This document shows positions 59,335 to 64,000 of a stretch of 64,000 nt of DNA, one piece after another (positions within the stretch are counted from its first letter, which is position 1; each line of letters begins with the position of its first letter). The translations under genes were made by a program, and so were the position numbers. The notes under the pieces were generated by a model. That model searched no databases and was not told where the DNA came from. It saw nothing but the letters and a program-made list of their open reading frames with translations. Source of the stretch: Bdellovibrio bacteriovorus (lineage in GTDB: Bacteria > Bdellovibrionota > Bdellovibrionia > Bdellovibrionales > Bdellovibrionaceae); contig NZ_LUKD01000008.1 in NCBI RefSeq assembly GCF_001592745.1, positions 487,545 to 551,544 of the forward strand, in the 5' to 3' direction.

Positions 59335-59378
59335 TACGATTTCTTGCTGTTTTTTAAAAATTTTTGCGATTTTTTTAT

Positions 59379-59415
59379 AAAAAAAAGGGCTTTGCTTAAG
59401 GCATAAGCAAAGCCC
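59379..59415 (-). terminator. Rho-independent terminator of purA
   Basis: On the minus strand GGGCTTTGCTTA and its complement pair over a five-base loop, followed by a run of eight T (A-run 59379-59386 on the plus strand). Confidence 0.93.
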
Positions 59416-59437
59416 TTCGTGAATTCGCTAACTGTGC

Positions 59438-60736
59438 TTAATTATTGAACAAAGGTTTGACCCACAATGTCTGCTCGCGGCCCGGGCCGACGGAAATTAC
59501 ATCGATCGGAGTTCCCAATTGTGAGCCTAAGTAGTCAATGTAGTTTGTTGTTGGACGCGGAAGATCTGAAAGTGTTTTTACTTTCGTTAAATCTTCTTTC
59601 CAACCAGGGATCCACTCGATCACCGGTTCTACTTTTTCCAATTCGTACGGAGATGTTGGAAGTTCGGTGATTGTTTCGCCATTTAATTTGTAAGCTGTGC
59701 ACACACCGATGCGATCGTGGCCTGTTAATACATCTAACTTCATCATCGCTAGGTTCGTAATACCATTCACGCGGATCGCGTATTTCAAGGCGACTAGATC
59801 CAACCAACCACAACGGCGTGCACGGCCTGTTGTCGAGCCGAATTCGTGGCCGTCGGCTTGGATTTTTTTGCCGATTTCGTCGTGAAGTTCTGTTGGGAAT
59901 GGGCCGCTTCCTACGCGAGTCGCATAAGCTTTGAAAACACCGATCACTTTTTGAATGCTCATCGGGCTGATGCCTGCGCTGGCGCAAGCATTCGAAGCCA
60001 ATGTCGAAGAGCTTGTCACGAACGGATACGTTCCGTGCATCACATCCAACATCGTACCTTGAGCGCCTTCGAACAAAACGCGCTTTCCGGCTTTCAAGTT
60101 TTTGTTGATGAAGAGTGAAGAATCTTTGCAACGATACGGAGCTAAATCTTCTGCTACTTTTTGAAGGTCCGCCATGATGTCTTCCAACTTGAAAGTCGGC
60201 GCCTTGTAGTAGTTTTCCAGCATGAAGTTTTTCTCGCGCAATGCCAGTTCTACTTTTGCTTTTAAAGTTTCGCGATCGAAAATATCACCGAACAAAACAG
60301 CGCGGCGAGAAGCGCGGTCTTCGTAAGCGGGGCCAATGCCTTTTCCCGTTGTGCCGATTTTGCTATCGCTCAATGCCGCTTCACGAGCCGCATCTAAAGC
60401 TTTGTGGTACGGAAGAATGATTGTTGCTGTATCAGAGATCAACAATTGCTTTGGATTTTGCAAATAGCCTGTTGCTTTTAGTTTGTTGATTTCATCGCGG
60501 ATAGAGAAAACATCGATCACAACACCCGGAGCAATCACGCATGTTGTTTCGGGACGAAGAATTCCGCTGGGTACCAAGTGAAGAACTGTTTTCTGACCGT
60601 TGACCACGAGTGTGTGGCCTGCGTTGGCGCCGCCTTGATAGCGAACGACCATGTCTGCTTTTTCAGCGAAGACATCAATAAGTTTACCTTTACCTTCATC
60701 GCCCCATTGGGCTCCGACAACAACAACACCTGACAT
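59438..60736 (-). CDS. purA: Adenylosuccinate synthetase
   Basis: The 432-residue length is typical. The GTP site GDEGKGKLID is near residue 12. The substrate motifs follow: GANAGHTLV, TGKGIGPAYEDRASRR, QGTMLDVMHGTYPFVTSS and GRARRCGWLD. It joins IMP and aspartate in the first step from IMP to AMP, using GTP, in the cytoplasm. It lies 74 bases after the dehydrogenase gene on the same strand, across a strong hairpin. AAGGGA just before the ATG is its ribosome-binding site. Confidence 0.98.
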   Translation of the reverse strand: MSGVVVVGAQWGDEGKGKLIDVFAEKADMVVRYQGGANAGHTLVVNGQKTVLHLVPSGILRPETTCVIAPGVVIDVFSIRDEINKLKATGYLQNPKQLLISDTATIILPYHKALDAAREAALSDSKIGTTGKGIGPAYEDRASRRAVLFGDIFDRETLKAKVELALREKNFMLENYYKAPTFKLEDIMADLQKVAEDLAPYRCKDSSLFINKNLKAGKRVLFEGAQGTMLDVMHGTYPFVTSSSTLASNACASAGISPMSIQKVIGVFKAYATRVGSGPFPTELHDEIGKKIQADGHEFGSTTGRARRCGWLDLVALKYAIRVNGITNLAMMKLDVLTGHDRIGVCTAYKLNGETITELPTSPYELEKVEPVIEWIPGWKEDLTKVKTLSDLPRPTTNYIDYLGSQLGTPIDVISVGPGREQTLWVKPLFNN

Positions 60737-60746
60737 TGCAATTCCC

Positions 60747-60778
60747 TTCGAAGGTACCAGTCCCCTGGTACCTTCGAA
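60747..60778 (-). promoter_or_regulatory. 14-bp-stem hairpin in the purA leader
   Basis: TTCGAAGGTACCAG pairs perfectly with CTGGTACCTTCGAA around a four-base loop. It ends one base before the AAGGGA ribosome-binding site of purA and has no T-run. It could affect mRNA stability or translation of purA, or act as a processing site between the dehydrogenase gene and purA. Confidence 0.6.
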
Positions 60779-60810
60779 CTTTCTCGCAAGAGATTCTCTC
60801 AGGCAAGTTT

Positions 60811-61797
60811 TTATTCTCCTTTAAATGGAGCGGCTCCGTACCAAGGGGCTCTTGGCGGGAGGGTGTCAGAAGTCGATCCGTCGATAAAAAACGCCATAAG
60901 CTTATTAGCTGCCACCTGGGAGGCTTTAAAGAACGCATCCTCGGTATTGGCTCCAATATGCGGCGTGAGAATCACGTTCGGATACGTGAGAAGTTTTGAG
61001 TTTCGGGACAACGGTTCTTTTTCAAAGACATCCAGTCCGACGGAGCGCAGCCAACCTTTTTCAATGGCTTCGCACAGGTCGTTTTCATTGATCACGGAAC
61101 CGCGCGACGTGTTGATTAAAGTCAAACCGCGATGAATATATTCAAAGTGCGAACGGTTGAGCATATGCTCTGTTTCCAGGGTCTTTGGCACGTGAAAGCT
61201 TAAGATATCAGCAGTTTTTAAAACCTCTTCATAACTTAAACGGGGAATTTTCAAGCGTTCAAAAACTTCGTCCTCCTGATAAGGATCAAAAGCGACAACG
61301 TTCATGCCGAATGCTTGTGCTAGTTCGGCGACGCGGGAACCGATTCGTCCCAAACCTACGATGCCGTAGGTGCGACCAGAAAGCTCAATGCCTGTCACCA
61401 GATCGCGCTTCCATTCGCCGGCTTTCACCATCTTGTGCGACTGCGGAATGTTGTTCACACAATTTAGAACTAGTCCCCATGTTAGTTGGGCTGCGGATTC
61501 AATATTTGCGGAAGGGGTGTGCATCACTGTCACGCCCCACTTTTGAGTGGCATCTAAATCGATGTGATCAAAGCCACTGGTGCAGGTGATGATAAGCTGC
61601 AACTGACGGGCTTTTTTTAAAAGCTCTTCATTCACTGTTGTGCGACTGCGAATGATCAACGCATTGGCGCTCACCAGGTGTTCCAGCGGCAGATGCTGAG
61701 GGTTATCACTGCGCACCACTTCAAACTGGCTATGTTGTTGCAAGTACAAAAAACTATCTTGCGCGAAGCGGTCGGTGATCAGAATTTTTTTCTTCAT
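60811..61797 (-). CDS. D-2-hydroxyacid dehydrogenase (3-phosphoglycerate dehydrogenase-like)
   Basis: The start is ATG 61797, overlapping the aminotransferase stop (ATGA). The 328-residue product has the NAD-binding GLGRIGSRVAELAQAFG near 145-165. The catalytic residues are Arg in NTSRGSVINE, Glu in DVFEKEPL and His in TPHIGANT. The length matches the short SerA form with no ACT domain. Together with the coupled aminotransferase it suggests serine synthesis from 3-phosphoglycerate; another hydroxyacid substrate is possible. Confidence 0.88.
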   Translation of the reverse strand: MKKKILITDRFAQDSFLYLQQHSQFEVVRSDNPQHLPLEHLVSANALIIRSRTTVNEELLKKARQLQLIITCTSGFDHIDLDATQKWGVTVMHTPSANIESAAQLTWGLVLNCVNNIPQSHKMVKAGEWKRDLVTGIELSGRTYGIVGLGRIGSRVAELAQAFGMNVVAFDPYQEDEVFERLKIPRLSYEEVLKTADILSFHVPKTLETEHMLNRSHFEYIHRGLTLINTSRGSVINENDLCEAIEKGWLRSVGLDVFEKEPLSRNSKLLTYPNVILTPHIGANTEDAFFKASQVAANKLMAFFIDGSTSDTLPPRAPWYGAAPFKGE

Positions 61798-62960
61798 GGA
61801 TTGTCCCTTAACCACGCGCGCGCTTCATCGGTGATATTTGAAATGTGCTCTAAAGATATAAAATCAGGATCAAAGAAACGCAGGGTGTGTCCCAAGCACT
61901 CAATCAAGCGCACTTGTTCTTCATCTTGAATGTAACCCATGTGGCCGACGCGAATGATTTTACCCTTTGCTTGATCTTGGCCACCCATGATTGTAATGGC
62001 GTGAGTTTCCTCTAGGTGCAGGCGGATTTTTTGTCCGTCCATTCCTGCAGGCACCGTCAAAGCAGTGACTGAATCACTCGGAGATTTTGCATAAAGTCCG
62101 AAACCTAATTTCAAACCGAATTTGCGAGTGAACTCAGCTCGGCGATGAATGATACGGAAAAGTTCTTGTAGGCCTTGTTTTTCAATCAAGCCCAGGACCG
62201 TGTCTAAGGCACGAATGATCGCCACGTTTGAAGAGTAAAAAGTTTCTCCACTGCCATTCGCTTTCTTTTCTTTGCGCAAATCAAAATAATAGCGAGGGCA
62301 TTTTGCTTGATCGACAAACTTCCAAGCTTTTTGTGACAAAGCTAAGAAGGTCATTCCTGTGGGTAACATAAAAGCTTTTTGCGAACCGGCGACTAAGCCA
62401 TCAATACCCCAAGCGTCCATAGGCAGGGGATAAGCACCCAAAGCGGTGATGGCGTCGACCAAAAGTAAAGTCTCAGAATATTTTTTTACAACAGATGCCA
62501 GCTCCTGAATGGGATGCGCCACCGCCGTGGAAGTTTCACAGGCCTGGCAAAGAACCGCGCGCGTGTCAGGATTTTTCTTCAGCAACTCTTCAACTTCAGA
62601 AACTTTGACGGTTTCGCCCCAAGGAACATTGACGATGGTGACTTCGGCGCCAAAAGTTTTTGCCATATCGGCCCAGCGCTCACCGAATTTTCCAGAAACA
62701 ATCGCGATCACTTTATCGCCTGGAGAAAGCACGTTCACTAAAAGTGCTTCCATGCCGCCAGAACCTGTGGACGTCAAAAGATAAACATCTTGTTCAGTTT
62801 GAAAAACGCTTTTAATTCCCTTTAAAACACGCTTCAAAATGGCGTCAAATTCAGGGGTGCGGTGATGAATCATCGGAAGTGCCAATACTTTGCGCACCTC
62901 AGGATGAAGATTCACGGGACCCGGCGCCAGCAAACTGTAATTGTCATTGAGAGATGTCAT
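61794..62960 (-). CDS. Class V aminotransferase (alanine-glyoxylate/serine-pyruvate type)
   Basis: The 388-residue product opens YSLLAPGPVNLHPEVRKVL, a signature of this group. It then has STGSGGMEALLVNVL and the PLP Lys in VAGSQKAFMLP near 195. Class V members of this type make serine, glycine or phosphoserine. The stop overlaps the dehydrogenase start, which supports a two-step pathway (oxidation then amination). It is divergent from lptE, with very little space between. Confidence 0.92.
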   Translation of the reverse strand: MTSLNDNYSLLAPGPVNLHPEVRKVLALPMIHHRTPEFDAILKRVLKGIKSVFQTEQDVYLLTSTGSGGMEALLVNVLSPGDKVIAIVSGKFGERWADMAKTFGAEVTIVNVPWGETVKVSEVEELLKKNPDTRAVLCQACETSTAVAHPIQELASVVKKYSETLLLVDAITALGAYPLPMDAWGIDGLVAGSQKAFMLPTGMTFLALSQKAWKFVDQAKCPRYYFDLRKEKKANGSGETFYSSNVAIIRALDTVLGLIEKQGLQELFRIIHRRAEFTRKFGLKLGFGLYAKSPSDSVTALTVPAGMDGQKIRLHLEETHAITIMGGQDQAKGKIIRVGHMGYIQDEEQVRLIECLGHTLRFFDPDFISLEHISNITDEARAWLRDNP

Positions 62961-63004
62961 TTTTCTTCCTTGATATCTTCAGTATTTTATACTCAACTGG
63001 TCCC

Positions 63005-63589
63005 GTGGACGCAATCTTTAAAGGCCTTCTCATTCTGACTGTCAGCTTCTCGGTTTTACTCTCGGGATGCGCTTACCGCATGGGCGCTGCGAGTCGCAGT
63101 ATTCCAGGTGGGTACAAGCAGATTTCAGTGCCCATTTTCAAAAATAGGACCCAAGAAACTGGCATTGAAGTCGGCTTCACAAATGCGTTGATTTTAGAGT
63201 TTCAACGTTCGCGCATTGCTCGTATTGTGGACAACTCTTTGTCAGAAGTGGCAGTGATCGGGCAGATCGATAATATTCAATACATTCCCGGAGCAAAACG
63301 TGTCGCCGGCGAGCAATCTTCGGCCTATCTTCCCAACGGAACTGTCATCGCGACGGAGTACCGGATTCTTCTTACAGTAACTGTCAAAGTGGTGCGACAA
63401 GCTGATGGAACAGAGCTTTGGAGTGGAAGTTTCAGCGGAGAGCGTACTTATGCAGCACCTCAGGTGACGCTCGCAGGCGTGAACTCGGTAAATCCTCTTT
63501 ACAATCTTTCTGCACGCAGGCAGAACATTGACGTCATGGCGAACGACATCATGGCCGAAGCCCATGATCGTATTACAGAAAATTTTTAA
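63005..63589 (+). CDS. lptE: LPS-assembly lipoprotein LptE
   Basis: The start is placed at GTG 63005, which gives a normal lipoprotein signal (DAIFKGLLILTVSFSVLLSGC); an ATG at 62954 would overlap the divergent gene. The mature part has YRMGAASRSIPGGYKQISVPIFKNRTQE and TYAAPQVTLAGVNSVN, which fit LptE. LptE plugs the LptD barrel in the outer membrane for LPS export. It lies directly before holA, the usual lptE-holA order. Confidence 0.85.
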   Translation: MDAIFKGLLILTVSFSVLLSGCAYRMGAASRSIPGGYKQISVPIFKNRTQETGIEVGFTNALILEFQRSRIARIVDNSLSEVAVIGQIDNIQYIPGAKRVAGEQSSAYLPNGTVIATEYRILLTVTVKVVRQADGTELWSGSFSGERTYAAPQVTLAGVNSVNPLYNLSARRQNIDVMANDIMAEAHDRITENF

Positions 63590-63631
63590 GCACCGGGGAA
63601 AAGGTCTTTACGACTTTTTTTGAGAAAAACG

Positions 63632-64000
63632 ATGGCACTGATTGATGCGCAGAAATTCTATAAAGACCTCGAAAAAGGTCAACTTGCGCCAATGTACTTT
63701 CTTTTCGGTGAAGAGCCTTATCTCCTGAATCAAAGTGTTGAAAGATTTAAATACGCGGTCCTGACGGAAGGGGCGGTGGATTTTAACTACAGCCTTTTTT
63801 ACGCCAGTGATGCTGATGTGGTTGCGATTCGCGATGCAGTAGAAACCCTGCCGATGATGGCAGCTCGTCGTTTGGTCATCTTGAAAGAAGCGCAAGAGCT
63901 CACGGACAAAGAGTGGGCTGAATTTGACAGCCTGATCGAGTCTCCGGTGGAAAGCACGGTGTTTGTAATTCTGGCTTCCAGAGTCGACAAACGTAAGAAA
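63632..64000 (+). CDS. holA: DNA polymerase III delta subunit, N-terminal part (runs off the window)
   Basis: An open frame from ATG 63632 continues past the window end and gives 123 residues. It reads MALIDAQKFYKDLEKGQLAP, then YFLFGEEPYLL, then VETLPMMAARRLVILKEAQEL. This is the delta-subunit pattern (G-x-E-P/D near residue 27 and the strand R-x-V-x-L). Delta opens the sliding clamp in the replisome. It begins 42 bases after lptE. Confidence 0.92.
   Translation, partial: MALIDAQKFYKDLEKGQLAPMYFLFGEEPYLLNQSVERFKYAVLTEGAVDFNYSLFYASDADVVAIRDAVETLPMMAARRLVILKEAQELTDKEWAEFDSLIESPVESTVFVILASRVDKRKK

Noticed and set aside
63608-63990. Minus-strand frames at the right edge
   Set aside because: They are antisense to the clear HolA frame that starts at 63632 and is cut by the window end.

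Overview
The window looks like a chromosome segment of a Bdellovibrio-type predatory bacterium (Bdellovibrionota). This is an inference from gene content: three TIGR02147-family regulators, many lipoproteins with FQNC-type lipoboxes, very large Ig/RCC1/cadherin-like surface lipoproteins, fibre-like proteins outside any phage context, and a dense set of exported proteins of unknown function. No rRNA or species marker is present, so the species is not determined.

Layout. (1) 1-7.2 kb, mostly minus strand: a fibre-like secreted protein with 19 decapeptide repeats, a pentapeptide-repeat protein and the start of an HTTM-like membrane protein. A second copy of the pentapeptide/HTTM pair follows with a PQQ-type beta-propeller gene. 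A GLG1-type Cys-rich protein and a small lipoprotein lie between. (2) 7.2-21.7 kb: a giant lipoprotein, OsmC, a P-loop kinase-like protein, a lipoprotein S8 protease with PA domain, pirin, an exported protein with a PD-(D/E)XK-like core, a LysR/DJ-1 divergent pair, and an ArsR/tandem-AHSA1 pair with a clear operator. (3) 21.9-34.5 kb: a cell-surface cluster. It holds two collagen-like prepilins, paired lipoproteins, an S74 self-cleaving fibre protein, Cys-rich secreted proteins and three TIGR02147 regulators. A shared inverted repeat, GTTCT-N9-AGAAC, sits in its intergenic regions and suggests a local regulon. (4) 34.6-44.2 kb: a 2579-residue Ig/Calx-beta/RCC1 lipoprotein, SelO and a SemiSWEET-like protein.

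(5) 44.6-59.1 kb: a genomic island of about 14.5 kb at tRNA-Glu(TTC). A 13-bp copy of the tRNA 3' end marks the left side and a large serine recombinase, whose reading frame runs into the tRNA, marks the right. Its cargo is a type I restriction-modification operon (half-HsdS, HsdM, HsdS, HsdR) preceded by a DUF2130 coiled-coil protein and followed, by ATGA overlaps, by a YgjP-type metallopeptidase and a pilin-like two-TM protein. An SF3-like ATPase and two small proteins lie next to the recombinase.

(6) 59.1-64.0 kb: housekeeping genes. tRNA-Glu and tRNA-Lys are followed by purA, a 2-hydroxyacid dehydrogenase and a class V aminotransferase (all minus strand; the last two probably serine metabolism), then LptE and the start of HolA on the plus strand.

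Start codons were moved inward from the longest reading frame where a ribosome-binding site, signal peptide or ATGA overlap supported it. All family calls come from reading the translated sequence; no database search was run.
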